Below, piece by piece: positions 18,251-27,504 of a DNA stretch of 64,000 bases. Every line of letters begins with the position of its first letter. The stretch's first letter is position 1. The translations under genes were made by a program, and so were the position numbers. A model generated the notes under the pieces. That model worked only from the letters and a program-made list of their open reading frames with translations. It ran no database searches and had not been told where the DNA came from. The DNA is from Candidatus Neomarinimicrobiota bacterium (GTDB taxonomy: Bacteria > Fidelibacterota > Marinisomatia > Marinisomatales > S15-B10): positions 1 through 64,000 of the forward strand of contig DTTI01000042.1 in NCBI GenBank assembly GCA_012964825.1, given 5' to 3'.

Positions 18251-18508
18251 GCTCAGCCCTTCCTAAAGGACTGCTATCAAAATAGAGTACCGTTAGGCGG
18301 TGAGTATAACTTCACGCTGATCTTAAACATACCCAGGAGTGATTTCGGTTACGATCAGGATCAGTTCTAAGTAACCATCTCCCTAGATATGAAATGTGAC
18401 CTGGAGCGTGGTCTCAGTAAAAAGTAGGTGGTAAGGGAAAGGGTAGATTCTTTTGGTCAGTTCAGCGGCAACGATAACGTATTCTTTAAAATGAAATATA
18501 ACTTTTAG
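18251..18508 (+). pseudogene. Relic of an outer-membrane beta-barrel gene (C-terminal part)
   Basis: In one frame the segment reads NRVPLGGEYNFTLILNIP, then DFGYDQDQF, a TAA (18368-18370), VTISLDMKCDLERGLSKK, a TAG (18425-18427), and VDSFGQFSGNDNVFFKMKYNF before a TAG at 18506. Alternating strands and a terminal Phe are typical of a barrel C-terminus. The frame stays open across about 85 codons apart from the two stops, and no start or N-terminal part is visible. It follows the RND/LolA cluster, so it may be a lost second barrel. The call rests on periodicity only. Confidence 0.5.
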
Positions 18509-18510
18509 GT

Positions 18511-19185
18511 CTACATTTCTTCAGATCGGAACCCGATCTTCTCAAAAGGATTTGCGACACTCGTGACCATATTATTCAGGTGGGAGTTGATCCGTTTGAG
18601 GTATCGTGCATAAAGTGCCAGTGTGGCACATTCATCCGGTGTCACACCAGTTATCTTTCCCCCTGCAGCACGGTCCACAATTGTGTCACAGATCGAGGAC
18701 AGTTCCGTTTTAAATGTTGACATCTGATGCTTTGCACTATCTTCGTCCTGCTCTCGAAGAATACGGATAGATTCCTTAAAACGTTCTTTTGTAGTTGACT
18801 CTATTTGAAGAAGGTCTTTCTCAAGTTCAGGAATATCTAAACGATTAGAATGTACTTCGGCAAGATCGAGTATGTTCTTGGCGTAGTCCCCAATTCGCTC
18901 AATATCGATGACAATACTCACAAGAACCATTCCACCAGGAAGTTCGTTTGGGCCTTGCACTGTACAGTGTGTCATCACTTTTCTTCGAACTTCTTGTTCG
19001 TATTCGTTTACCTTTTTGTCCTTCTGGCGGATATCCTTGTTTATAATAGTGTCATCGCTCTCCCGAAGAATTCGCATAGCTTCAAGACACATATCCCGGG
19101 CGATTTCCAGCATTTCAAAGGATTGGTCCCATGCCTGTACAAGCAGATTGTCCGATTTCCACAGTTTTAAGAGTTGATTCCACAT
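18511..19185 (-). CDS. PhoU-like domain protein
   Basis: 224 residues, almost entirely helical and charged, with two PhoU-type three-helix repeats. EMLEIARDMCLEAMRIL and INKDIRQKDKKVNEYEQEVR mark the first, and VSIVIDIERIGDYAKNILDLA carries the E-R-I-G-D-Y metal-binding pattern of PhoU. PhoU proteins tie phosphate uptake to signalling. Here it lies downstream of a Na/Pi cotransporter on the same strand (133-base gap), so it probably regulates that carrier. Its start is ATG preceded by GAGGT. Confidence 0.88.
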   Translation of the reverse strand: MWNQLLKLWKSDNLLVQAWDQSFEMLEIARDMCLEAMRILRESDDTIINKDIRQKDKKVNEYEQEVRRKVMTHCTVQGPNELPGGMVLVSIVIDIERIGDYAKNILDLAEVHSNRLDIPELEKDLLQIESTTKERFKESIRILREQDEDSAKHQMSTFKTELSSICDTIVDRAAGGKITGVTPDECATLALYARYLKRINSHLNNMVTSVANPFEKIGFRSEEM

Positions 19186-19318
19186 GATTTTACCTCACAA
19201 ATAAAATTAGTCTTAAGAGATTCAGAAATGAAATGTTTATGATGCAGACAGTATAAGGCTTTTGCAGTGATAATCTCCAGTTCCGGTTATCGATCCTCGT
19301 ATTCATGTTATCCAGTAT

Positions 19319-20407
19319 TTACGTGAGGAAAATGAGTACCACCGGAACAAAGTGCAGAAGAATATAGATAGTGATGAATAGAATCAAGTTTCTGGTCGAC
19401 TTGCTCGCCATGAGTCCAACAAATTCAGCCATCCGAATTGGAATGAACTTAAATGGGTAAAATAGAACAATACCGAAGACATTGAAACAGAGGTGAGAAA
19501 AGGCAACAGTTACGGCCACACTGTTCTGCGTCGCCATGGCAGCCAACATTGCGGTGAATGTTGTTCCGATATTTGCACCTAGGGTATACGGGAAAATCTG
19601 TCTAACAGAAATAAGACCGGCACCGGCCAGTGGTATGATAAGGGAAGTTGTGACCGAACTGCTCTGGACTAAAGCTGTCATCAGAATTCCGAAGATGAAA
19701 CCGAGTACATCATTTCGAAAAAGGTACTTATCAATGATCACTTCTATCCTCGTTAGCATTATAGATCGAATTGTTTTGATTAGAAATGCCAGTGCAGAAA
19801 ACATGATGATTAGGGAAAAAATGATCATGACTAGGTTTTCGTAAGGGACAAATGAGAATAGGAAATCGAGTAGTTTAATCGCAGGATCAATGATGAATTT
19901 TAATGGATTGAACATTTTCAATCCGCCCGCTCCTGAGAATCCTCTTTCTAAGATAGAAGCTGTTTTGGATATGATATGAAATTTCAGCTCGATGGGGAAC
20001 AAGACGATAACAACGCAGATATTAAAGAAATCGTGCACGACGCTTGCGGAAAACGCCCTTCGAAATTCCACCTTGTTATTAATATAACCGAGCGACACAA
20101 GTGTGTTGGTGATGGTTGTACCGATGTTCGCCCCCATTATGATTGGAATGGCGTTACTCAGGTTGAGAGCGTTTCCGGCAACCAGACCGACAACGAGTGA
20201 AGTGGTAGTCGAAGAACTCTGAATGAGACTCGTAGCAACGATGCCGATAATGAGACCAGCGAATGGGTTAGATGTCATCATGATCATGATTTCGGCCAGG
20301 TTCTTAAACTGCTTGAAGGAGTGCCCTAGCAGATTGATACTTAGCAAAAATAGATAAGTAGCCACTATGATCGTAAGTGCTTTAACTAGCTTGGATTTTG
20401 TATTCAT
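19319..20407 (-). CDS. Na+/phosphate cotransporter (NptA/PNaS family)
   Basis: 362 residues with about 8-9 membrane helices and the duplicated signature of Na/Pi-II carriers: ATSLIQSSSTTTSLVVGLVA in the first half and MTALVQSSSVTTSLIIPL in the second. Each QSSS motif is followed by a GANIGTT motif (IMGANIGTTITNT and TLGANIGTTFTAM). It imports phosphate with sodium at the inner membrane. Unlike many bacterial YjbB/NptA proteins it has no fused PhoU tail; the PhoU-like domain is a separate gene downstream. The start is ATG with GGTGAT upstream. Confidence 0.93.
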   Translation of the reverse strand: MNTKSKLVKALTIIVATYLFLLSINLLGHSFKQFKNLAEIMIMMTSNPFAGLIIGIVATSLIQSSSTTTSLVVGLVAGNALNLSNAIPIIMGANIGTTITNTLVSLGYINNKVEFRRAFSASVVHDFFNICVVIVLFPIELKFHIISKTASILERGFSGAGGLKMFNPLKFIIDPAIKLLDFLFSFVPYENLVMIIFSLIIMFSALAFLIKTIRSIMLTRIEVIIDKYLFRNDVLGFIFGILMTALVQSSSVTTSLIIPLAGAGLISVRQIFPYTLGANIGTTFTAMLAAMATQNSVAVTVAFSHLCFNVFGIVLFYPFKFIPIRMAEFVGLMASKSTRNLILFITIYILLHFVPVVLIFLT

Positions 20408-20793
20408 GTTTTTCTGATCACCAACCTAATCGTATGTCATTCATAGTAAGCGAACGATTTAATGAAAAAGAATTAAATCTGAGAAAAATGCAAATAGGCC
20501 ATTTTTCATAAGTGACAAATTCTAACAGAGGTATGTCCAGGCGAATCAACTAGAGAAAACCTGGATGGTTCCTAAGTAAGTATTTTGAACTCCCAAGTTC
20601 TTTGAATCAATTGAAGTTTATATAGCTTCGAAACTTAGAAACTGTTGTGATCCAACCCAAGAGTTTGATAGGATTATTTTAGCTAAGCGGTCTGCTTCGA
20701 TCTAATATTATTCGAACTTAAAAGAGTTAACCTGTATCTTTACTTAAAGCCAAGCCAGCTGGATAGAATAATGAGGCAGGGAAATTATAGTTA
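20408..20793. other. 386-base gene-free stretch
   Basis: AT-rich sequence between the CPBP gene and the phosphate transporter, both on the minus strand. It should hold the terminator of the first and promoter of the second. A CCAGG/CCTGG inverted repeat with a long loop lies near 20539-20566. No PhoB-box, RNA gene or decayed reading frame was recognised. Confidence 0.6.
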
Positions 20794-23700
20794 TTATTTT
20801 GCTACTAACTTAGACCAATAAATGTTGGCACCAATTATTGTTAATATTGCCAGCACGTAACCCACGCTTGCGCCGGGCAAAGGTTCATGGATTATCCCGA
20901 CACCGAGTTCTGTTACAACAAGGGCACTGACGGCGTATACTGTGATCGCAGTATTATAACGTATTACTGTACTGTATAGCCAACAAAATACAACACCAGT
21001 TAATAGACCGCTAAAAATCCAGGAACCTATCCCAGATACATCATTGCTACCAGCAGTCATTAGACCCAATAGGATGAATATAAAAGTGAACAATCCTTTT
21101 CTGGTGGTCCAGGATGCTGTTTTATCTGTAACAAAAAGAATGACAAAGGTCATGAACGCTGCCGATGTGATAAAACTACCTAAAGCGTCGATATAAATCC
21201 CCAGAAGAGGAATGGTTGCCGCTCCTTGCGATATAGCTGGCCAGTGAGGACTCAGGCTTGGCTGCATTGAATTTGTAAAAGCAAAAAAACCTGCCAGACC
21301 GATTCCAATAGCAATTCCTTCGATTAAATCAGGGCCATGTGATTTTTGTGCACTATTATTTATTTGATAATGGGCAACCGCGGCCAAGACCGCTGGAATC
21401 ATTGAGATTAATAGGGCGCCAACCACCGTGCCAGCAATCAGTACCCCTAACTGATTATTATATGGTTGTGCTGTGGAAAAGCCAGCAACAATGGATGGTA
21501 ACTGATTAATGAAAGTCACCAACCGTAAAATGAAGAGGGGAATCAATATATATACCACCAACTTGGTAGTGATCTTTTTTCTGGTCCAGTGAATTATTCC
21601 TAAAACAACTGCTGCCAAAACTACAATAATCAGTAAAAAGGACATGGCATTGGAAGCAACACCTAATACGGCTTGTTGATCCTTTTCTTTGCGTTCCCAT
21701 TCTTCTGGAACAAAAACAAATGTACTATGGCTACTTATTTCATCACCACTTATCGTAACGCGGATTCGTTTATCACCCTCGGGTAATTTTGCGTTGACAA
21801 TATCCTTGAAAACAAACTCCCAGTCCATTCGTGCTGGTTTTTTAGACGGTTCAGCTGAAATGAATTCAATGTCGTCTGGTGTAAGATCATAATGTTTATT
21901 AATCGTTGCGTATACAAGATCTTTTGCCGCATCTTCCGTTAGTTCGTTTCCAGCTTGATTCTCAGGCAGTCTATGGGTGATACTCAATGGCTTACCCTTA
22001 TTATCCAACGCAACCCGGTATTCTTCAGCGCGCTCATTTAAATCGCCTTCGAATTTTGCATAACGTATATCCATGCCGGGTGTACCGATGTAGTTACCCA
22101 TTAAGTCACCATACGTATCTTCCCCTGCGGTTTGCCAGATGAATCTGTTTTGCTGCCCCGGCCCACTAGGGCTGACTGATGTGAGCCTGTTCCATTCATC
22201 CCCTAACTGAATGCCATTTTCAACCAGATGATTTTCCGCAATTGCAATTGCTTCTTTTCGATTAACTTCCAGCCCTGGGGCATCGGGTGTGCGATTGAAC
22301 CCAATGACTGCAATAATGCCCAGGGCACCAAAAAGAAGTAAAATCTTTTTACTATTTGGACCATATTCGGGTAGATCAACAGCAGGGACTTTTTCTTTGG
22401 TTTTCTTTTCTGGTGCAGGAGTGAAGGCACTGTTATAAAAGTTGTTGCCCAGTTCAGTCCATTTTTTGTCTTTCCAGCGACCCATGAGAATTATCCACAC
22501 TGGTACAAGACAGAGGACAAAAACCATCAGCTGATCAAACCACATGCCGCTCGCAGAAGAAGTAAAAATAGGTAAAGACATGAGTACGGCATCGTACATG
22601 AAATGGGAAATGATTGCGGGCAGCAAACCGAATTGTAAGTACAACAAACCGAAAATGATAGATGGTATGATCAATTCAACCAGTCGTGCATAAGCTGGTT
22701 GAGATGGATAATTGGCATGTGCAGCGGCAAAGATCAGCGACTGGACAACGAAACCAATTATGATCCATGGTTTGCGCCGACCGAGTCTGTCCCCGATCAG
22801 CGCTGCCCCGGCGATGGGCACGGCGCGGAAAAGACACTCTTCCCAGAACCCTGCGCCCAATGCTCTACTGACCGATGATATCCAGGGGAAGGGAGTGGCG
22901 ATGACATCAGGATCAAACAGTGTAGAAGCAGGATCCCACCAGCCAAACAATTTTTTAGTTACCAGGTAAAAACTGATTACGAAAGCAAGATCAAAGCCGA
23001 TCATGAGGTAGCCGCCTACAGTGCGGCCCAGAACTTGGATGGAATTAGTCGCACCTTTTGACCATATCTTCCAGAGATTAATCTGTTGGGGGAATGCCCT
23101 TCTACTCAAGCTTTCTGCTGCCATAAAAGAGAGAGAATAAACAATAGTCATAAAAATTGTGTTAGCGACCATGGCAAATATATTTTGTAGGAAAAAACTT
23201 TGCTCTGATAGGGCTGTTGGGTAGGACATCCACATCAGTGGCCAGAAATTGATCTCACCTAAGGTACCGAATGCGGCAACGAAAGATCCCCAGTATACCG
23301 CTTGTTTCCAGATTACCCAGCGTTTGCGCATCATGAAAAACAGACCCAGAATAATGCCACCAAAACCATAGAGCAAAAACATGGCCATGCTGGCGGATGT
23401 TGCCAGCGTATTGTTTGCTGAACGCATCTCCTCGAAGCGTCTGCTAAATGTTTCCGGTACTTTTATAAAGTGTTTCAGTTCGGTTACTTTGTCTCCGCTT
23501 ACAACCAGTCTTAACCGAAAAAACCCATCCCCAATCTGTTCTTCTTTACGTTCATAAACAAAAGTGTGATCAATCCGTTCGCTGGGCATTAACTCTTCCG
23601 AAGTTTCTATGGCCTCGTATTCGGAAAGCTGAATGTCGATTCCATTATGAAGGAAATTTTCGGCGATTTTCCTTGCTTCCCCAGTGCCCAGGGCGGCGCC

Positions 23701-24114
23701 TTTTTCTGTTTCTCCCAGTGTCTCATTGAAACCGTAAAAATCACCAGCGGGAGTGAAGGTAATTCTTGTTTCATTTGGTTCATGTTCCCTGTAGTGCCTT
23801 ACTGTCCAAGTATAAAAATGGTATAGACCATCTTGCATTAAGGAAGAAACTTTTTCGACACCTCCCGCATCCAGTTCAACAAAGTTTTGTGTTCTTGTGT
23901 CATGGGTAAATGATGCTACCTGGTTATAATTATCCGGGCCCCAATTATTTTTCTCAGCCAGCATTTTGGATTGACTAAAAGCACTTTCTCGATCCATTTT
24001 CAAATCCAAATTCAGTATGGTAAAGGCCTTAGGGAAAACCTGTACGCTGTAAAATAATCCGCCGATAAACAGTAGCACGGCCGAAATCCAGAAAACGGGT
24101 TTACGAAATATCAC
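20794..24114 (-). CDS. Large CPBP-family intramembrane protease with duplicated sensor modules
   Basis: 1106 residues from a GTG start with GGGGGA upstream. The CPBP (CAAX-protease, bacteriocin-processing) core lies at about residues 400-510: FWEECLFRAVP (EExxxR), FAAAHANYP and SHFMYDAVLM provide the expected glutamates and histidines. A membrane helix and extracytoplasmic domain precede the core, and a similar domain follows near 585-820. Both contain an acidic 'EA...AE' helix and an (I/L)R(V/L)...SGD...F(I/V)(K/F)VPE strand, each followed by a membrane helix, as in PepSY-like domains. The C-terminal third has about eight further helices. The substrate is unknown. Confidence 0.85.
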   Translation of the reverse strand: MIFRKPVFWISAVLLFIGGLFYSVQVFPKAFTILNLDLKMDRESAFSQSKMLAEKNNWGPDNYNQVASFTHDTRTQNFVELDAGGVEKVSSLMQDGLYHFYTWTVRHYREHEPNETRITFTPAGDFYGFNETLGETEKGAALGTGEARKIAENFLHNGIDIQLSEYEAIETSEELMPSERIDHTFVYERKEEQIGDGFFRLRLVVSGDKVTELKHFIKVPETFSRRFEEMRSANNTLATSASMAMFLLYGFGGIILGLFFMMRKRWVIWKQAVYWGSFVAAFGTLGEINFWPLMWMSYPTALSEQSFFLQNIFAMVANTIFMTIVYSLSFMAAESLSRRAFPQQINLWKIWSKGATNSIQVLGRTVGGYLMIGFDLAFVISFYLVTKKLFGWWDPASTLFDPDVIATPFPWISSVSRALGAGFWEECLFRAVPIAGAALIGDRLGRRKPWIIIGFVVQSLIFAAAHANYPSQPAYARLVELIIPSIIFGLLYLQFGLLPAIISHFMYDAVLMSLPIFTSSASGMWFDQLMVFVLCLVPVWIILMGRWKDKKWTELGNNFYNSAFTPAPEKKTKEKVPAVDLPEYGPNSKKILLLFGALGIIAVIGFNRTPDAPGLEVNRKEAIAIAENHLVENGIQLGDEWNRLTSVSPSGPGQQNRFIWQTAGEDTYGDLMGNYIGTPGMDIRYAKFEGDLNERAEEYRVALDNKGKPLSITHRLPENQAGNELTEDAAKDLVYATINKHYDLTPDDIEFISAEPSKKPARMDWEFVFKDIVNAKLPEGDKRIRVTISGDEISSHSTFVFVPEEWERKEKDQQAVLGVASNAMSFLLIIVVLAAVVLGIIHWTRKKITTKLVVYILIPLFILRLVTFINQLPSIVAGFSTAQPYNNQLGVLIAGTVVGALLISMIPAVLAAVAHYQINNSAQKSHGPDLIEGIAIGIGLAGFFAFTNSMQPSLSPHWPAISQGAATIPLLGIYIDALGSFITSAAFMTFVILFVTDKTASWTTRKGLFTFIFILLGLMTAGSNDVSGIGSWIFSGLLTGVVFCWLYSTVIRYNTAITVYAVSALVVTELGVGIIHEPLPGASVGYVLAILTIIGANIYWSKLVAK

Positions 24115-24193
24115 ATTTCCCCCAAATAATTATTCTAAATACAGTCAGTAAATAAAAACTCTATTATATTAATCCCGACACACCGGTGCTTGG

Positions 24194-24595
24194 TTAATGA
24201 TCCGAACTTTCCTCCGATTCAGCCTTAGCCGAGCCAGCTGAGGTGCCTCGCTGTTCAACATAATCTTTAACTGTTTCCGCGACTTTTGGGGCAAGATCGA
24301 AGAGCTTACCCATAACCGTCTCTTCCTGCTTTAATGAATAGAGTCGTGCGCCTTCAGTACCCACCACAAAAAAAGCCAAGGGTTCAATGCTCCAGCCGCC
24401 TCCTACCCCTTCACCAGTTGTGCCTTTCTTGTTCTTTTCTGACCCGCCACCACCGGCACCAAAACCAAAGCTCACTTTTGATACGGGGATGACCGTGTAG
24501 TCCCCAGCGGTGATGGGGTCACCCACCACCGTTTTGGTCTGCATGACACTTTCCAGTTCATCCATTACATTTTTTATCAAATCTGAAACAGCCAT
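24194..24595 (-). CDS. GerW/YtfJ family protein
   Basis: 133 residues with the GerW signature GDPITAGDYTVIPVSKVSFGFGAGGGG... followed by a Gly-rich, Glu/Ser-rich middle and AFFVVGTEGARLYSL. The name comes from spore germination in Bacillus, but the family is broad and its biochemical role is unknown. Start ATG is preceded by AGGAGGAAAG. It lies 11 bases after a DUF2953 (YtfI-like) gene, the same pairing as ytfI-ytfJ of Bacillus. The rest of the window looks Gram-negative, so a role in spores is unlikely. Confidence 0.85.
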   Translation of the reverse strand: MAVSDLIKNVMDELESVMQTKTVVGDPITAGDYTVIPVSKVSFGFGAGGGGSEKNKKGTTGEGVGGGWSIEPLAFFVVGTEGARLYSLKQEETVMGKLFDLAPKVAETVKDYVEQRGTSAGSAKAESEESSDH

Positions 24596-24606
24596 ATTCT
24601 TTCCTC

Positions 24607-25179
24607 CTATCGGTTGATGTTGAAATAAGCTTGCCCAACGCGCCAGGCTAGCGCCGTAGGGCGAAATTGAAACGCGGTATCACAGTTAACATCGGCCATT
24701 TGACGGTCGAAATTTGGCTGAATGTTCAGCTGAAACCTGTGAGGGAAAAGACCGTTCCCAACAGCCATGAGTCCGCCGAAAAGCTTACCTGTCTGGCTTG
24801 GGTCCTTAAGGCCGAACTCACCTCTAAGTTCAAGGTTGCCCCACTGGATTGAGCGCTTTGTTGCGGAGATAATTCCCAAAAGATTTGTTGATCGCTTCTT
24901 CTTTTGTTTGGGTTTTTGTTTTGCTTTGGTCTTCTTTTTATCTCCCAGCGAAAAAGTGAAAAACGGGGAGTGGGCTCGCCCGAGAAAAACGGTAAAACGT
25001 TTTGAATCTCTATTCACTCCAACCCCTCGATTTCTGCCACCCAGCAGTGCGCGAACAGAGTAGTCAAACACATTTTTGTCATAGTAGAGTTTTCCAGAGA
25101 GAGAGACTTTCCATCGCAAGGAGAGTACTAGAAGGACAGAGCTAAAAAGTATGAGTAGAGTCCAGAGTAAGAGTGTCAT
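24607..25179 (-). CDS. DUF2953 (YtfI-like) membrane-anchored protein
   Basis: 190 residues with one N-terminal membrane helix (TLLLWTLLILFSSVLLVLSL), a Lys-rich linker near residues 80-95 (KTKAKQKPKQKKKR) and a domain containing WGNLELRGEFGLKDPSQTG and a C-terminal FRPTALAWRVGQAYF. The GxxDPxxTG pattern and placement next to a YtfJ-like gene fit DUF2953, as in ytfI of Bacillus. The function is unknown. The start lies close to or within the leader of the divergent phoH gene. Confidence 0.7.
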   Translation of the reverse strand: MTLLLWTLLILFSSVLLVLSLRWKVSLSGKLYYDKNVFDYSVRALLGGRNRGVGVNRDSKRFTVFLGRAHSPFFTFSLGDKKKTKAKQKPKQKKKRSTNLLGIISATKRSIQWGNLELRGEFGLKDPSQTGKLFGGLMAVGNGLFPHRFQLNIQPNFDRQMADVNCDTAFQFRPTALAWRVGQAYFNINR

Positions 25180-25350
25180 GATTCAATGGAAAATAAAGGC
25201 AAAAAGCCGGCAAAGGAAAGACAAAAGAGCTCCAATCACCTTGTCTGAGATAAGGTCGGTTTGTACTTTTATCCGTGCTTTTCAAGATAATTTTAGATGG
25301 GTTCGAGTTAGGAATTATTCGACTTCTCATTTAACTAAATTAGTTTGCCT

Positions 25351-25383
25351 GAGGGGCCTCTTCGGAGGCTCCTTTCATTTTTT
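25351..25383 (+). terminator. Strong terminator-like hairpin in the phoH leader
   Basis: A 10-bp stem closed by a cUUCGg tetraloop (bases 25360-25365), followed by TTTCATTTTTT. It is oriented on the plus strand, whereas the nearest genes upstream lie on the minus strand, so it ends or attenuates a short leader transcript. Its 3' arm contains GGAGG (25364-25368), the likely ribosome site of phoH, and the T-run merges into the presumed TTG start at 25382. Confidence 0.6.
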
Positions 25384-26326
25384 GAAAAAGAAAATTGACC
25401 TGAAAGATATAGACCCCATTGGTATCGCCGGTGTGGCTGACGAGAATATTAAAATTCTCGAAGAATCTTACCCTTGTCAGATTATTTTACGAGGTTCTAC
25501 CATCATTCTTGAAGGGGAGAAATCTGTGATTGCACAGGCGTCTGAAACCCTCTCAGAAATGATGAAAACGTACAGCAGTAAAAATCAGCTCACGGCCAAT
25601 GATGTGAAGTCACTTGTGGCTGTTATTTCCAACGGCAAACACGTTGAACAAAAATCGGAAGAACCTGTCATTCTGCACACCCGGCAAGGACCTGTAACGC
25701 CTCGGTCTGAAGGCCAAAGGCTGTTCTATGACGCGGTACAAAAAGATGATATGGTTTTCACTATAGGCCCAGCCGGTACGGGAAAAACCTTTCTTGCAGT
25801 GGCGTTTGCAGTGGCTGCCTTCAAAAGTCGCCGAGTGAAGCGGATTATCCTTTCAAGGCCTGCAGTGGAAGCGGGAGAGAGGCTCGGTTTTTTACCCGGT
25901 GATTTAAAGGAAAAGATCGATCCTTATCTGACGCCACTTTATGACGCTCTTAACGAACTCTTGCCAACAGTCAATCTGAAATCGCTTCTTTCCAAGAGAG
26001 CAGTGGAGGTGATCCCGCTGGCCTACATGCGGGGCCGGACGTTGAACAACGCTTTCGTTATCCTGGATGAAGCGCAAAATTGCTCCGCCATGCAGATGAA
26101 AATGTTTCTCACTCGGCTAGGGCCAAACTCCAGAACCATCATTACGGGCGACAAGACGCAGATGGACATTCCTGACAAAAACGATTCCGGGTTGCTTCAG
26201 GCGGAACAAATTCTGAAAAAGATTGACGGCATCGGCTTTGTTTATCTGGATGAGTCGGACGTGGTGCGGCACAGATTGGTAAAGGATATCATCAAAGCTT
26301 ACAATAATAATGACAATGGGGAGTAG
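25382..26326 (+). CDS. phoH: PhoH family ATPase
   Basis: 314 residues. It opens KKKIDLKDIDPIGIAGVADE, the usual N-terminal beginning of PhoH-like proteins, with a small KH-like domain before the ATPase. Walker A is GPAGTGKTFLAV near residue 130 and Walker B is AFVILDEAQNCS, followed by TRLGPNSRTIITGDKTQ. PhoH proteins are RNA-associated ATPases linked to ribosome and RNA metabolism. TTG 25382 is the favoured start because upstream in-frame sequence is low-complexity and interrupted by a hairpin, although the frame stays open back to 25151. Its 3' end overlaps the thiolase start by 17 bases. Confidence 0.9.
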   Translation: MKKKIDLKDIDPIGIAGVADENIKILEESYPCQIILRGSTIILEGEKSVIAQASETLSEMMKTYSSKNQLTANDVKSLVAVISNGKHVEQKSEEPVILHTRQGPVTPRSEGQRLFYDAVQKDDMVFTIGPAGTGKTFLAVAFAVAAFKSRRVKRIILSRPAVEAGERLGFLPGDLKEKIDPYLTPLYDALNELLPTVNLKSLLSKRAVEVIPLAYMRGRTLNNAFVILDEAQNCSAMQMKMFLTRLGPNSRTIITGDKTQMDIPDKNDSGLLQAEQILKKIDGIGFVYLDESDVVRHRLVKDIIKAYNNNDNGE

Positions 26327-27503
26327 TGAGTCGGTTGTGCTTGCCGGGCCTAAGCGGACACCCGTCGGCGCCTTTCAAGGGAGTCTCTCAACTGTTTCCG
26401 CTCAGCATCTGGGCGCCATCGCCATCCGAAGTACTCTTAAAGCAGCCGATGTTGTGCCAAACAGTGTGGATGAAGTGATTATGGGGAATGTCCTCCAGGC
26501 AGGCCTTGGCCAGGCGCCCGCCCGCCAGGCAGCCATCTACGCCGGACTTCCTGATTCAGTCGAGTGTCTCACCATTAATAAGATGTGTGGTTCGGGCTTG
26601 AAGGCTGTAATGCTGGCGTCACAGGCCATACAGACGGGAGATGCCAGTATCATCGTGGCCGGCGGTATGGAATCCATGACGCAAGCACCCTATCTTTTGC
26701 CGAAAGCGCGGGACGGCTATCGTCTCGGGCACGGTGATATTGTGGACTCCATGATTAAAGACGGACTGTGGGACGTCTACAACGACAGGCACATGGGTAA
26801 ATGTGCCGATATGTGTGCTGAAAAATACAGCTTTTCCCGAGAGGACCAGGATGCCTTCGCAAAAGAATCTTACACCCGGGCACAAAGCGCTCAAGCTGAA
26901 GGCCATTTTGCTGATGAGATTGTTCCGGTGGAGGTGAAAGACCGGCAGGGGAATGTTTCCGAAGTTTCGTTAGATGATGAGCCTGGCCGAGCCGACTTTG
27001 GGAAAATAACAAAGCTCAAACCGGCATTCGGAAAAGAGGGAACCGTCACAGCTGCCAACGCTTCAAAGATAAACGACGGTGCTGCTGCCATGATAGTGAT
27101 GAATGAGGAAAAAGCTTCTGAACTGAAAGTAAGTCCGGTTGCGCGAATTGTAGCTCAAGCCTCGGTGGCCCAGGAGCCGGAGTGGTTCACCACTGCACCC
27201 GTAGGTGCTATTCAAAAGGTGCTGAAAAAGGCCGGTCTTGAGATGGGTGATATCGATCTTTTTGAGATCAATGAAGCGTTTGCAAATGTCGCCATGGCAG
27301 CCTTGAAGGAACTTGACTTGAACCATGACATAGTCAATGTAAACGGCGGGGCAGTGGCGCTGGGCCACCCCATTGGTGCCAGTGGTGCTCGCATTCTGGT
27401 GACGCTTTTGCACGCCATGAATTTAAAAAAGGCAAAGCGCGGTCTGGCGGCCATCTGTATTGGTGGCGGTGAAGCGTCGGCCTTAATTGTTGAGGTTATC
27501 TGA
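26310..27503 (+). CDS. Acetyl-CoA acetyltransferase (thiolase)
   Basis: 397 residues of the thiolase family, condensing or cleaving acetoacetyl-CoA type substrates. The acyl-enzyme Cys lies in NKMCGSGLKAVMLASQ near residue 92, INEAFANVAMAA carries the NEAF motif, GGAVALGHPIGASGARI carries the His, and ICIGGGEASALIVE the final catalytic Cys. It overlaps phoH and is followed one base later by an acyl-CoA dehydrogenase, then a branched-chain aminotransferase. This suggests a role in fatty-acid or amino-acid breakdown. ATG 26316 is an alternative start two codons downstream. Confidence 0.95.
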   Translation: MTMGSSESVVLAGPKRTPVGAFQGSLSTVSAQHLGAIAIRSTLKAADVVPNSVDEVIMGNVLQAGLGQAPARQAAIYAGLPDSVECLTINKMCGSGLKAVMLASQAIQTGDASIIVAGGMESMTQAPYLLPKARDGYRLGHGDIVDSMIKDGLWDVYNDRHMGKCADMCAEKYSFSREDQDAFAKESYTRAQSAQAEGHFADEIVPVEVKDRQGNVSEVSLDDEPGRADFGKITKLKPAFGKEGTVTAANASKINDGAAAMIVMNEEKASELKVSPVARIVAQASVAQEPEWFTTAPVGAIQKVLKKAGLEMGDIDLFEINEAFANVAMAALKELDLNHDIVNVNGGAVALGHPIGASGARILVTLLHAMNLKKAKRGLAAICIGGGEASALIVEVI

Positions 27504-27504
27504 A

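Noticed and set aside
25295-25325. GGTTCGAGTTAGG-like sequence resembling a tRNA T-arm
   Set aside because: The flanking bases do not form the 5-bp T stem and no acceptor or anticodon arm was found.
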